NCBI GenBank assembly: GCA_964596185.1
Contig: CAZQUE010000009.1
Location: 28,976-92,975, forward strand
Source of the DNA: DYKG01 sp964596185
GTDB taxonomy: Bacteria; Muiribacteriota; Ozemobacteria; Ozemobacterales; Ozemobacteraceae
Length of the DNA: 64,000 nucleotides
Direction: 5' to 3'
Shown: positions 54,950-64,000 of the stretch, in pieces
Layout of the letters: each line of letters begins with the position of its first letter
Position numbering within the stretch: position 1 is the first letter of the stretch
Position numbers and translations under genes: made by a program
Notes under the pieces: generated by a model
What the model was told of the DNA's origin: nothing
Seen by the model: only the letters and a program-made list of their open reading frames with translations
The model's database searches: none

Positions 54950-55552
54950 TTATGCCGCAGCGGACTTGCCTTTGGCGATCTTAGATCGGCCAACGGCGGC
55001 AGTCTGCTCTTCTGCAAGCGCAATACGAATCAGACGAATGTTTTCTTTTGCGCTGGGAATCATAACTTTTTCAAACAGGTTGACACGCTGGGTGACCTTT
55101 CGCAGTTCCTGCTGCAGCAGTCTTTCCTGCTCATGCAGAACCTTAACGGTTTCACGCAGTTCCATCAGTTCTTTCAGCAGTTTCAGGCCGGCGTCGATCC
55201 AGGGCGGAGTCGCCAGACGGCTGAACTCTTTAACCTCATATTCGACCTTGCTCAGGACCGGCAATTTGATCCCGGCAACATTTCGGATGCCGCGCTGAAT
55301 ATCTTTTACCGCAACCAGTCTGGGCAAAGACCCCGGTAAAGATTCGCTGAACAGAGGCGACCAGCTGTCAATCTGCCTGATACGCTCGGCCAGTTGTTGG
55401 TCGAGCTTGGCAACCTGCGCCCTGACCTTGAGGATTTCAGACTGAATCTGCTGTTTCTTCAAGACCAGAGTCGGCAGGAAGCGCTGGAACATCGACAGCT
55501 GACGCCGCTGACGCAACAGCTCAGGTCTGGTTTTCTTGATTTTTTCAGCCAT
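54950..55552 (-). CDS. atpD: V-type ATPase subunit D (central stalk), 200 aa
   Basis: A two-helix coiled coil with PELLRQRRQLSMFQRFLPTL at the N-terminus and RVNLFEKVMIPSAKENIRLIRI at the C-terminus, both diagnostic of V-ATPase D. Transmits rotation between A3B3 and the K ring. Confidence 0.93.
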   Translation of the reverse strand: MAEKIKKTRPELLRQRRQLSMFQRFLPTLVLKKQQIQSEILKVRAQVAKLDQQLAERIRQIDSWSPLFSESLPGSLPRLVAVKDIQRGIRNVAGIKLPVLSKVEYEVKEFSRLATPPWIDAGLKLLKELMELRETVKVLHEQERLLQQELRKVTQRVNLFEKVMIPSAKENIRLIRIALAEEQTAAVGRSKIAKGKSAAA

Positions 55553-55561
55553 AATTAGTTG

Positions 55562-56860
55562 TTAATCCTTTTTAGGCCAGAATTGATCACACAGGCTTGA
55601 TCGAATACCGGTTTCTCTCGGCTCAAAATGCTTGGCAAGAATCACCCAGCATTTTTCAAGGGCGTCATACAGGCTGACGTTTGCCGAGAAATCCATAATT
55701 TCTTCCTCGAAGCTTTCGCCATAGGCGAGGAGCTTGTTGTCCCAGTCTGACATTTCAAAACCCATGGCGCGTTTTTCGCGGGTTTCACGGCATTTTGAAT
55801 AGAGCTGAATACAACCATCCATGATCGCACGGTGGTCATCACGGGTTTTAGCATTTACCTGCTGTTTCAAACGTGAAAGAGAGCCGAACGGATCGATAAC
55901 CCCGTTTTTGAGATAAAACTGGCCTTCGGTGATATAGCCGGTATTATCGGGAACCGGATGGGTAACGTCATCACCAGGCATGGTGGTAACCGCCATCAGA
56001 GTGACCGAGCCGCCTTCTTCAAAAACCACGGCCTTTTCATAGCGTGAAGCGAGCTGAGAATAAAGATCGCCCGGATAACCGCGGTTAGAAGGAATCTGTT
56101 CCATGGTGATCGAAATTTCTTTCAATGCGTTGGAAAAGTTGGTCATGTCAGTGAGAAGCACGAGAACGCGCTTGCCCTGAACCGCAAACTGCTCGGCAAC
56201 CGTTAAAGCGATATCGGGAGTCTGCAGACATTCGACCACCGGGTCGGCGGCAGTATGAATGAACATGATCGTGCGCGACATTGCGCCGCCTTCTTCCAGT
56301 TGTCGGCGGAAATACAGGTATTCGTCGTATTTCAGGCCCATGCCACCGAAAACGATAACATCGGCTTCGGCCTGCAGTGCAATTCGCGACAGCAGTTCGT
56401 TATAGGGTTCGCCCGGGATCGAAAAAATCGGAAGTTTCTGACCTTCAACCAGAGTGTTGAAAACATCGATCATCGGAATATTGGTCGGAATCATGCGGTG
56501 GGGCATAAGTCTGATCGCCGGATTAACCGAGGGACCGCCCACTTCGATGAGATTGTCGGTAAGTTCAGTTCGCCCGTCGCGGGGCTCGCCGCCGCCGGAA
56601 AAAACTCGGCCGAAGAGATCTTCTGAGAAGCTGAAACGCATCGATGAACCGAGGAAGGAAACCTTGTCGCCGGTCGAGACGCCGCGGGTACCGGCAAAAA
56701 TCTGCAGTGCAACTTCATCACCGGAAATACGAATGACCTGAGCCAGCGATTTTCCCCATGAGCCTTCTACGACTGCCAGTTCTTCGTAACCGACATTTTC
56801 AGCCTTGAGCGTGGCCACGTTACCGGCGATATTGTCAATTTTTGAATAATATTTACGCAT
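55562..56860 (-). CDS. atpB: V-type ATPase subunit B, 432 aa
   Basis: Non-catalytic nucleotide-binding homologue. MRKYYSKIDNIAGNVATLKA start, MIDVFNTLVEGQKLPIFSIPG, VLVLLTDMTNFSNALKE and SNRGYPGDLYSQLASRYEKA are typical. It lacks a Walker A motif, as expected. It overlaps atpA by 8 bases. Confidence 0.96.
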   Translation of the reverse strand: MRKYYSKIDNIAGNVATLKAENVGYEELAVVEGSWGKSLAQVIRISGDEVALQIFAGTRGVSTGDKVSFLGSSMRFSFSEDLFGRVFSGGGEPRDGRTELTDNLIEVGGPSVNPAIRLMPHRMIPTNIPMIDVFNTLVEGQKLPIFSIPGEPYNELLSRIALQAEADVIVFGGMGLKYDEYLYFRRQLEEGGAMSRTIMFIHTAADPVVECLQTPDIALTVAEQFAVQGKRVLVLLTDMTNFSNALKEISITMEQIPSNRGYPGDLYSQLASRYEKAVVFEEGGSVTLMAVTTMPGDDVTHPVPDNTGYITEGQFYLKNGVIDPFGSLSRLKQQVNAKTRDDHRAIMDGCIQLYSKCRETREKRAMGFEMSDWDNKLLAYGESFEEEIMDFSANVSLYDALEKCWVILAKHFEPRETGIRSSLCDQFWPKKD

Positions 56861-58586
56861 GAGCCGCCTCCTTGCTTTTCAAAGTGGCTTTGAGCTTGCT
56901 TTCATTCTCTTTCATCTTGTCGCTTTGCCAGGGCGAGTAGTTCCAATCGCGAAACTGCTCGGTAAGCGTAAAGAACATGTCGCGGGCTTCATTCTTGTCT
57001 TTGAATTCAAATTCATGCTTGAGAACGTCGACGACCATATCGAACAGATATTGCTGTCTTTCGGTCGGACAGGCAGCATCGACTTCATCGAAGGAGTTCT
57101 GCTGCAGGTAGACGTTATCAAGGAATTCAGATTTCAGATAGGTGACGAAGTCGTCGTTGGAAGTACCTTCTTCACCGACAACCTGCATCATTTCATAGAT
57201 GGTTTTGCCTCGGCGCAGAAAGTTATGTGCCCAGGCGACCTTCTTGCTCTCGATCGTGCCGGTGTATTTCGACCAGGATTCGAGCGGATCGATGGCCGGG
57301 AAGCGACGGGCGTAAGATCGGGCATAAGAAAGGCCGAGAAAGGCGCCGACAACTTTGAGAGTACCCTGAGTAACGGGTTCTTCAAAGTTACCACCGGCGG
57401 GACTGACAGTGCCGCCGATAGTCAACGAAGCCTTGCGACCGTCTTTGAGTTCGACGATACCACCGCGTTCATAAAATCTGGCGATAGAGCTTTCAAGATA
57501 GGCTGGAAAAGCTTCTTCACCGGGAATTTCTTCAAGACGACCGCTCATTTCACGCAGTGCCTGAGCCCAACGCGAAGTTGAGTCGGCAAGCATGAGAACG
57601 TTGAGCCCGACCTGGCGGTAATATTCACCGAGAGTGATGGCTGTGTAAACTGAAGATTCACGGGCCGCAACCGGCATACTCGATGTATTACAGATGATGA
57701 TCGTTCTTTCGATCAGGGTTTTGCCAGTGCGTGGATCTTTCAGGTGCGGGAATTCGCGCAAAGTTTCAACAACTTCACCGGCGCGTTCGCCGCAGGCGGC
57801 AACGATAACCAGGTCGATTTCGGCATGACGGCTGGTAATCTGCTGCAAAACCGTCTTACCTGCACCGAATGGGCCGGGAATACAATAGGTTCCGCCAAGC
57901 ATTACCGGAAAGAATGTGTCGATAATGCGCTGCTTGGTTACCATCGGCTGAGTCGGCAACAGGCGCTCTTTGTAGATTCCCAGTGGCAAACGCACGGGCC
58001 AGCGTTGAATCATGTTTACCGAAACGGTTTCACCGTCTTTTTCGAGAACGGCGATTTCTTCATCAACGGTATATTGACCAGCCTTGACAATCTTCTTGAT
58101 TTTCCATTCTCCGACGAGGGTGAATGGTGCCATGATAAAGTGATCGAAAATATTTTCTTTTACTTTGCCGAGATTTTCGGCAGCGCTAAGAGTTTCGCCT
58201 TCTTCGACCAGCGGGGTGAATTCCCATTTGCGGGTACGATCGAGAGCCTTGAGATAGTTGCCGGGTTTGAGAAATTTGCCGATTTTTTCGGCCATTTCCG
58301 GCAGCGGATTCTGCAATCCGTCGTAAACCATGCCGATCAGGCCTGGCCCAAGTTCAAGCGAAAGCAATTCTTCGGTAATTTCTACCGGGTCTCCTACTTT
58401 CAGGCCGCGGGTCAGTTCAAAGACCTGCATGTCGGCTCTATTGCCGCGAATGCGGATAATTTCAGACATCAGTCTGACGCCGTCAGAACGCTGACAGTAG
58501 GCAACCGCATTTTGTCGTACTGCGCCTTCAAATTCTGCAGTAACCATGTTGCCATAAACGGTAACGATTCGACCGGTGGTGCTCAC
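56853..58586 (-). CDS. atpA: V-type ATPase catalytic subunit A, 577 aa
   Basis: Walker A GPFGAGKTVLQQ, catalytic Glu in CGERAGEVVETL, Walker B LMLADSTSRWAQALREMSGRLEEIPGEEAFP. The non-homologous region characteristic of A subunits lies at about residues 110-190. ATP hydrolysis or synthesis. Overlaps the DUF2764 gene by 4 bases. Confidence 0.97.
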   Translation of the reverse strand: MSTTGRIVTVYGNMVTAEFEGAVRQNAVAYCQRSDGVRLMSEIIRIRGNRADMQVFELTRGLKVGDPVEITEELLSLELGPGLIGMVYDGLQNPLPEMAEKIGKFLKPGNYLKALDRTRKWEFTPLVEEGETLSAAENLGKVKENIFDHFIMAPFTLVGEWKIKKIVKAGQYTVDEEIAVLEKDGETVSVNMIQRWPVRLPLGIYKERLLPTQPMVTKQRIIDTFFPVMLGGTYCIPGPFGAGKTVLQQITSRHAEIDLVIVAACGERAGEVVETLREFPHLKDPRTGKTLIERTIIICNTSSMPVAARESSVYTAITLGEYYRQVGLNVLMLADSTSRWAQALREMSGRLEEIPGEEAFPAYLESSIARFYERGGIVELKDGRKASLTIGGTVSPAGGNFEEPVTQGTLKVVGAFLGLSYARSYARRFPAIDPLESWSKYTGTIESKKVAWAHNFLRRGKTIYEMMQVVGEEGTSNDDFVTYLKSEFLDNVYLQQNSFDEVDAACPTERQQYLFDMVVDVLKHEFEFKDKNEARDMFFTLTEQFRDWNYSPWQSDKMKENESKLKATLKSKEAAHA

Positions 58587-59296
58587 AGTGCGGTAACCTC
58601 CTCGAGTATTTTGCGCCCCTGTTCAGGGCTCAAACGTGCATATCGGTTGTGAATTCTCAATTCGAGCATATAGGCAATCAGTTCTTCGATAGTGAAAGTA
58701 TAATTGCCGGCAAAGCTGCGCAGGTAGTCGACACGACTCTGATCGAGAAGCTTTTCAGCTGCCATCGGGTCGGCAGTAGCCTTCCAGGCTTCAATCAAAG
58801 CGCTATGATCGACGATAAAGTTTTCATCATTCATGAATTCGGGTATGATCCGGGAAAAATCCTGGCCCTGGTCACCGGAAGCACGCAGCCTCTCGATTCG
58901 CAATGCCGTTCTTAACGAGTATTCCCACTTTGCCCAATCCGCAAGCATCGGTGAACCAACCCGGCCACTGAGCTCGATCATCAAATCGAACCAGGCGGCA
59001 AAAATATCGGTCAACCATTCTGCCTCAGATCTTTCGCGAAAGCTTAAAAAGGTTTCAACGAAGCTTTCGGGCAGGCGCTCAGACAATTCAGGGCGAAAAT
59101 CAGCATTCTGCAAGACGAAAAACTGCATGCCCGTTTCCTGGATAAGGTTTTCGGCATCGAGCAGATCGGCCAGCAAAAGCAAGTTTTCGTCAGCTTCGTC
59201 TCTAATTCTCGCCAGAGCATCCTCTTCTGCGAGCGGTTCGCCCAGATTGGGCAAAGCCGGCAGATAGGTCATCAGGTAAAATAATTGTTGTGCCAT
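58583..59296 (-). CDS. V-ATPase-associated DUF2764 protein, 237 aa
   Basis: Family start FYLMTYLPALPNLGEPL, helical throughout. DUF2764 proteins occupy this place between subunits E and A in the short V-ATPase operons of Bacteroidetes, Spirochaetes and Chlamydiae, where they are thought to replace subunit C. No separate F or C gene exists in this operon. Confidence 0.8.
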   Translation of the reverse strand: MAQQLFYLMTYLPALPNLGEPLAEEDALARIRDEADENLLLLADLLDAENLIQETGMQFFVLQNADFRPELSERLPESFVETFLSFRERSEAEWLTDIFAAWFDLMIELSGRVGSPMLADWAKWEYSLRTALRIERLRASGDQGQDFSRIIPEFMNDENFIVDHSALIEAWKATADPMAAEKLLDQSRVDYLRSFAGNYTFTIEELIAYMLELRIHNRYARLSPEQGRKILEEVTAL

Positions 59297-59314
59297 CTTC
59301 TTAAATCCGGCCCG

Positions 59315-59905
59315 TCAGGCTTCCAGAATCTTTTTAAGTTCTGGAGAAAGCAGCTTTTTGAAAGATTCAGAAATTGAATCTTCGGTCACTTCAATAACTT
59401 CATTCCCTTTGGCTGCTTTGAGCTCGAAACCGGCTTTCTTAAGCTCTTCAGTCAGTTTCACCGTAGCGTCTTCGGCCTTGAAAAGAGCGGTGACCGTATC
59501 AGCAAGTGATTTTCCTAGTTTTTCTCCCATTGCCAGTTCCCATTCCTGGCCACTTTTCTGGGTTTTAAGCAATTCACTGATGGCATTTTTGACAACTTCT
59601 TTGTCATTGAGGTTTTCAGCAATTTTGCCCTTTAGAAGTCCGGTTCCGACTTCTTCGATTCGCTTGCGAAAACTGTTCATCAGGTCACGGGCAGCCAACT
59701 GAACTTCTGCTTCTGAGTTGGCGCGTTTTTGGGCAATGCGATTTTCCGCATCCTTTTCCATCTTTTCGATTTCGCTTTTTGCGTTGTCGAGAAGTTTTTT
59801 TGCCTCTTTTCTGGCTTCAGCCAGAATATTTTCGGCTTCTTTCTTAGCCGCGTCGATTCCGTCTTCTTTCAGTTGTTTTGCAAAAGCTGCAACATCGGTT
59901 CCCAT
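59315..59905 (-). CDS. atpE: V-type ATPase subunit E (peripheral stalk), 196 aa
   Basis: Long N-terminal charged helix (AAKKEAENILAEARKEAKKL) followed by a globular C-terminal domain ending SESFKKLLSPELKKILEA, the usual E-subunit layout. First gene of the operon, AAGGAG before the ATG. Confidence 0.9.
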   Translation of the reverse strand: MGTDVAAFAKQLKEDGIDAAKKEAENILAEARKEAKKLLDNAKSEIEKMEKDAENRIAQKRANSEAEVQLAARDLMNSFRKRIEEVGTGLLKGKIAENLNDKEVVKNAISELLKTQKSGQEWELAMGEKLGKSLADTVTALFKAEDATVKLTEELKKAGFELKAAKGNEVIEVTEDSISESFKKLLSPELKKILEA

Positions 59906-59972
59906 ACTGACTCCTTAGTTGTATCAGAGAAAAATAAAAAGAGTTCTCCGACCAATTTGCGATAACCAGTAA

Positions 59973-60001
59973 TTTTTATCATTAACTGTGCAATTTTTCA
60001 A
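59973..60001 (-). promoter_or_regulatory. candidate promoter of the V-ATPase operon
   Basis: On the minus strand TTGAAA and TAAAAA are spaced by 17 bases, about 70 bases before atpE. The remaining part of 59906-60102 holds a strong GAGGAGG ribosome-binding site for the next plus-strand gene. Confidence 0.45.
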
Positions 60002-60102
60002 CTTTAATTGTACCGACATCCGACGGGCAAATTTTGTGCTAATCGTTCGCCTGATTATTGCCGATGACTTACCCGAAGAGCATTAGCTTGAGGAGGTAAA
60101 CT

Positions 60103-62424
60103 ATGAACCGTTGGAAACGGGCGGCAATACTATGCGCTATTCTGGCCGCCATGGGCACCCCGGTTTTTTCGGGTCTCGATCGCAATACAGTGACCGCAGA
60201 AACTGCCGCTATCAGAGTAAGCAAACATTTTCCTGCCAATATGGCGGCAGGAGTTTCACCAGACACACCGTTGACGGTTGAATTCGCCGGCACGGTTAAT
60301 CAGTCTTTTTATCAGACGGTCAACCTCAATCTGTTCAATGGAACTGATCCCATTGACGGCGAGCTTTTTTACAACCCCTCGGCACGCCAGATCATGTTCA
60401 AATCGAAACAACCGCTCAAAGAAGGGCACACCTATACTGCTCAACTAAGCTATCATGATGGACTTGGCCGAACTTCAGAAAAAGTCTGGAGCTTTCAGAC
60501 CAATGGTTCAGATCAGTTTCAACCAATGCCATCTACGCAGCAGACCAGTGTCGAGCCGGCCCAGCCGACCAATCCTGCCAACTATCTGAACATCGCCAAT
60601 GCCAGCATGGGTTCAGGCAAAATCACCAGCGAAACTCCTCTTGAAGTAACTTTTACCGAACCTCTCGACATTGTCTCGCTTAAAAGTGCTCCGGTTAAGC
60701 TTTTCGAAAACAATCAGCCAGTCGGCATCGACTATAAACTTTCACGCGACCTCAAGACTCTTACCATCAGTCCTAGAAACGGCTTGAAAGCTAACGCCGC
60801 CTATGCGGTTGCCGTCGACCTTAGTCTGGCCGCAACTTCCGGCGAAAGATTGCACAAAAAAACCCTGATTCCATTCAAACTCGCAACTAACGATGAACAC
60901 CCCATGGTTGCCGCTCATGAGATCACTGAATCACCGGCACCTGCGAACAATGCTTATGCCAACCCCTTTGCAGAACAGAGTCAGGCTCCGACCCGTCAGG
61001 TGCAGCAGCCCACCCAGGTGCGCCGCCCGGCACCCGCAGCTCCGGCCACACCAGTTGCCGAACCGGTTCAACTTATTGGATTGGCCCCGGTTAACGGTGC
61101 CAGAGTGACCAATCTGACCCAGCCGGTAACCATTGGCTTCAGCGAAGAAATTCGCCCCGAAACCCTCAATGAATTCACTTTCAGACTCGAAGATGATTTC
61201 GGCCCGGTTCCCGCCAAAATTCATTATTTCAAAGGCCATAAACAGGCGACTCTTACCCCGGTCGGTCTGCTCGACGGCAACAAAAACTATCGTGTCGTCG
61301 TAACCCAGGGAATCACCGATCTGGCCGGTCGCCCCATTCGCAGCGGAATCAATTCAATGTTTTCAACCACTTCTCCTGTTTCTTCGCCTGCCATGCCTGA
61401 AATGATGGCTGCCGATCAACCTGCTCCCGCTCCGGAAGAAGAAACCGCCGAAATCGAAAACTTTGACCATGCACCAGTTAGACAACCCGTGGCCCAGTCA
61501 CAGCACCAGGCACCAGTTCGCGAAAATCTCGTTAACAGACGCCCGGTACAGACCATGGCCGGCGCCGCTCCTGCAGATAGACGCGTAAGAACCATGGTTC
61601 AGGATAAGCCAGCGGCTCTCAAATCATTCAAAGTCACCGCTATCTATCCCGGAGCAGATAATCAGAATGTTTCACGCAAAAGTAAAATTGCCGTGCATTT
61701 TTCTGAACCGGCGGATCCAAAAACCGTTGATAATATCAACATCTCGGTTTTCGGCAATCAAACCCGAGTAGACGGCAAGGTTGTCTACGACCGACGCAAA
61801 AACCGCGCAATCTTCGAACCCAGCTCACCTTTGGATGCCAACACCGAATACAAGGTAATCGTCAGCGATAAAATCAAAAGTCGCATGGGTGAACCTCTGA
61901 CAACTCAGTTTTCATGGCAGTTTGCAACCGCAGAAAACATCCGTCACCAGTATAATCCAAGAAAAACTGCTGAAGCCGATGCCGCCTTCTATATTCCCCT
62001 TGTCGACAGCAAACTGAAAAAGGAACCCGGCCACCATGCCGCAAACCTTAAAACAAGCAACAACACCGGTGCCGCCTTCAATTTTGTCGATCCAAAACAC
62101 TGGTCGTTCAAATCGGTAAGACATATCTCCAACAAAGGCATTCTCAATTCGTTCCCATTTGTCTACACTGACAACGTCACCCGCTATGAATTTGCAACAG
62201 CAATCAATTCTGCACTAAGCAATCTCAAAACAATGCAGCACATGTCAAACCGTCCAAAACTCAAGGTCGCTGACATGGTCGAACTGCAGAAACTGATCGT
62301 TGAATTCAGAACTGAACTTAAATCCTGCGCTGTCAATACAACTTGGTTCGAAACCTTTCTCGCCAGACAGGGTGTAAATCTGCAACAGATCGAAGCCAAA
62401 GTGCGAAAACTAAGTCAGAGTTGA
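60103..62424 (+). CDS. secreted SbsA-Ig-like (Big_5) repeat protein with SLH-type C-terminus, 773 aa
   Basis: Signal peptide (MNRWKRAAILCAILAAMGTPVFSG). Four Big_5/SbsA Ig-like domains follow at roughly residues 38-130, 160-270, 325-425 and 510-615, each with the pattern P-x-N-x-A/V-x-x-x-S/T...F-S/T-E-P/A (HFPANMAAGVSPDTPLTVEF; IYPGADNQNVSRKSKIAVHF). They are separated by Pro/Ala/Gln-rich linkers (PVRQPVAQSQHQAPVREN). The end has one SLH-type motif (HWSFKSVRHISNKGILNSFP, NVTRYEFATAINSAL). A cell-surface or envelope protein that may anchor to cell-wall polymer or the outer membrane. GAGGAGG lies 7 bases before the ATG. Confidence 0.85.
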   Translation: MNRWKRAAILCAILAAMGTPVFSGLDRNTVTAETAAIRVSKHFPANMAAGVSPDTPLTVEFAGTVNQSFYQTVNLNLFNGTDPIDGELFYNPSARQIMFKSKQPLKEGHTYTAQLSYHDGLGRTSEKVWSFQTNGSDQFQPMPSTQQTSVEPAQPTNPANYLNIANASMGSGKITSETPLEVTFTEPLDIVSLKSAPVKLFENNQPVGIDYKLSRDLKTLTISPRNGLKANAAYAVAVDLSLAATSGERLHKKTLIPFKLATNDEHPMVAAHEITESPAPANNAYANPFAEQSQAPTRQVQQPTQVRRPAPAAPATPVAEPVQLIGLAPVNGARVTNLTQPVTIGFSEEIRPETLNEFTFRLEDDFGPVPAKIHYFKGHKQATLTPVGLLDGNKNYRVVVTQGITDLAGRPIRSGINSMFSTTSPVSSPAMPEMMAADQPAPAPEEETAEIENFDHAPVRQPVAQSQHQAPVRENLVNRRPVQTMAGAAPADRRVRTMVQDKPAALKSFKVTAIYPGADNQNVSRKSKIAVHFSEPADPKTVDNINISVFGNQTRVDGKVVYDRRKNRAIFEPSSPLDANTEYKVIVSDKIKSRMGEPLTTQFSWQFATAENIRHQYNPRKTAEADAAFYIPLVDSKLKKEPGHHAANLKTSNNTGAAFNFVDPKHWSFKSVRHISNKGILNSFPFVYTDNVTRYEFATAINSALSNLKTMQHMSNRPKLKVADMVELQKLIVEFRTELKSCAVNTTWFETFLARQGVNLQQIEAKVRKLSQS

Positions 62425-62706
62425 CCGTCTAACTCAAGACAAGAACAACTGAAACGAATCGCCCGGATTAGCCCGGGCGATTTTTCTTTTATGGTTCGGA
62501 TAAGAGATTATCAGTTTTTGCCTGACAGAAATGGCTTTTCCATTAACCGCTGCAAAACCCTTCGAAGCCATAAAGAGAAATTCCGAAGTTTTGCGATCGT
62601 CATGCGTGCGGCCTGTTCTTAGTAGCGTTGGAGTAGAAGAAAGGCAGGCACCCTGTCGCGTTTAAACTACGCTTGAGAGGTAGTTTCAAGAAGTGTTCAA
62701 GTCATA
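62425..62706. other. intergenic region
   Basis: Contains the terminator at 62457-62490 and no recognisable gene. The remaining 200 bases show no clear RNA or protein signal. Confidence 0.6.
62457..62490 (+). terminator. rho-independent terminator after the SbsA-Ig gene
   Basis: AATCGCCCGG and CCGGGCGATT form a perfect 10-bp stem with a 6-base loop and a TTTTTCTTTT tail, 32 bases after the stop codon. Confidence 0.93.
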
Positions 62707-64000
62707 TCAATAACTGAGAAGAAACTGGAGAAAGCTTAGTTTCGTGCTGTTGAAAGTTGACTTTTCGGGAACGCTCGCGCTGAAACGGCCGTTGCTGTCA
62801 CTGAATTGGCCCGAAAGCTGAACCGGCTGGTGTTCTGAAGCCAGCAATTGTCCCTGAATCTTCATGTTGCCGAGGTTTTCGCCGCTGCCTTTCCAGGAAC
62901 AGCCGCTCCAGCTGAAGATCTTTTCCAAGCTGCCGGCGCCTGCAGAGGCCGGTGTAAAACGCTGAAACATTGCAGGCAAACCTGCAACGAATGAGTTTTT
63001 CAAATCAAGCTGCCACTTCATTTTTTCTTTTTCATTAAAGGTAAAATTTATGGCCCCGTTCAGGCGATGACGCGCATCCTGATTGACAATTTCAATCTCG
63101 TCAGCCTTGATAGCCGCCGCGACATCGGGATAGGCTCCTCTGATATGCAGGTTAAATGTGGCAGTGCCAGTCATCTGCGGCAGCCCGGAGCCGTATTTTA
63201 TTCCCCAGGGCAAGTCGCTGTAGAATTGCCCCATATCGATATGATCGGCTTTGAAACTAAGTTTCCAACGCCGATCGGCATTGAACACACTTTCAATTCG
63301 ACCATCAAACACAGCCGGAAATCCGGCAAAAAAGCTGCCGCCATCGGCGAACTCAAGATTGCCGTCAAAAAGTTTCCAATTGCCATTCAATTCAAAAATG
63401 GTCAAAAATAAACCCTGGGCGACCATGTGCAGCTTTTTGAAATCACCGCTAAGATTGCCGAGAAAACCGGTTTTCCGGTTGAAAATCCATGATCCGCTGA
63501 CACTGATTTCACCGTCAAAACCAAATGGAAAAGCGTCCTGCCACATTGATATCAACCAGCGTGAAATCACGGTCAAATCCAGAGCAGCCTGAATGATGTG
63601 TCCACTGAGTTCCAGATCGCCCTTTCTGTTGGCCGCGGCAATTTCACTGATTAATTTTTTTCCGGCGACGCATGCCTCGATGCGCCCATTGAGCTTCTGG
63701 CTTTTCTGTTGCAAAGTTCCGTTAAAGTTTCCTTCAAGAAAACGCCGATCTCTAAAAAAAACCTTTGCAAGACAGGAAATCTTCTGATTTTCGTGCTGAT
63801 CTGGCTTCTCAACGATCAAATCTGCGAGATTAAGCCTGATCAAACCTTCATTGAATGGCTTAATCTCTATCTCTTCAAACTTCATTCGAGCAAAGAACAG
63901 ATTTCCCGGCAAATTAGCCAGGCAGGCGACTTCCGGAAAATTTGGCAACCTGTCGAGCCAGGGGGGCATAGATTGTCCGCCCGCTTCCACCCTTTTGCAA
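62707..64000 (-). CDS. AsmA/TamB-like periplasmic protein (5' truncated by window edge)
   Basis: The frame is open through base 64000, so the start is outside the window; the GTG at 63990 is internal or marginal. The sequence is a long series of short beta strands with repeated G-x-L/I-x-G-x-F patterns (LEGNFNGTLQQKSQKLNGRI, GSWIFNRKTGFLGNLSGDFK, LNGAINFTFNEKEKMKWQLD), as in AsmA, TamB and related groove-forming lipid-transport proteins. No membrane helix lies in this part. The end of the protein (SFLQFLLSY) is inside the window. Confidence 0.65.
   Translation of the reverse strand, partial: CKRVEAGGQSMPPWLDRLPNFPEVACLANLPGNLFFARMKFEEIEIKPFNEGLIRLNLADLIVEKPDQHENQKISCLAKVFFRDRRFLEGNFNGTLQQKSQKLNGRIEACVAGKKLISEIAAANRKGDLELSGHIIQAALDLTVISRWLISMWQDAFPFGFDGEISVSGSWIFNRKTGFLGNLSGDFKKLHMVAQGLFLTIFELNGNWKLFDGNLEFADGGSFFAGFPAVFDGRIESVFNADRRWKLSFKADHIDMGQFYSDLPWGIKYGSGLPQMTGTATFNLHIRGAYPDVAAAIKADEIEIVNQDARHRLNGAINFTFNEKEKMKWQLDLKNSFVAGLPAMFQRFTPASAGAGSLEKIFSWSGCSWKGSGENLGNMKIQGQLLASEHQPVQLSGQFSDSNGRFSASVPEKSTFNSTKLSFLQFLLSY

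Overview
The window comes from a diderm, probably anaerobic, uncultured bacterium. Outer-membrane and lipoprotein genes, a seven-gene V-type ATPase operon of the Bacteroidetes/Spirochaetes/Chlamydiae layout, a ferredoxin-dependent 2-oxoacid oxidoreductase, type IV pseudopilins and an SbsA-type Ig/SLH protein all point that way. This mix resembles candidate phyla such as Riflebacteria, but that is only a guess from gene content. A 100-N block shows the sequence is a scaffold, probably metagenome-derived.

Layout. (1) 1-1735: tail of an ankyrin/DnaJ-zinc-finger protein, an unknown gene and a small P-loop kinase. (2) 1753-18043: an immunity island. On the minus strand it reads cas1, cas2-3, cas8f, cas5f, cas7f, cas6f (complete type I-F1), then a hicA-hicB toxin-antitoxin pair with its own promoter/operator, then the leader and a very large array (120 repeats visible). 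The array's far end abuts a relic of a type I-C array. (3) 18251-28705+: a membrane protein, a pyroglutamyl-peptidase/GrpB fusion, tRNA-Ser(CGA), a formyltransferase-like gene coupled to a 1001-aa adenylation-ACP-HMG-CoA-reductase fusion, a beta-barrel protein, a lipoprotein, and the translation-related set mtaB-rsmE-rsfS. (4) 29136-34645: a 2-oxoacid:ferredoxin oxidoreductase operon with two gamma subunits, a P-loop ATPase, an isochorismatase-like hydrolase and a beta-rich unknown. (5) 34711-40896: glmM, a TPR lipoprotein, three pseudopilin-like genes, an eight-repeat FG-GAP protein and a TPR protein, all in one direction. (6) 41107-52541: large PHP-like membrane protein preceded by a terminator-like hairpin, a lipoprotein, a Tim44/zinc-ribbon/TerB protein, and an adenylate cyclase overlapping a gene for a 36-residue-repeat coiled coil. 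(7) 52581-59905: V-ATPase operon E-DUF2764-A-B-D-I-K with a strong terminator. (8) 60103-64000: SbsA-Ig/SLH protein and the 3' part of an AsmA-like gene.

The strongest candidate for something undescribed is the adenylation-ACP-HMG-CoA-reductase fusion at 21300-24305. It has the logic of a carboxylic acid reductase (activate, tether, reduce), but a class I HMG-CoA reductase with all four catalytic residues stands where the usual short-chain-dehydrogenase-type reductase would be. Second are the I-C relic fused to the I-F array end and the HicAB module wedged between the cas operon and its array. No gene-free stretch in the window exceeds 300 bases.
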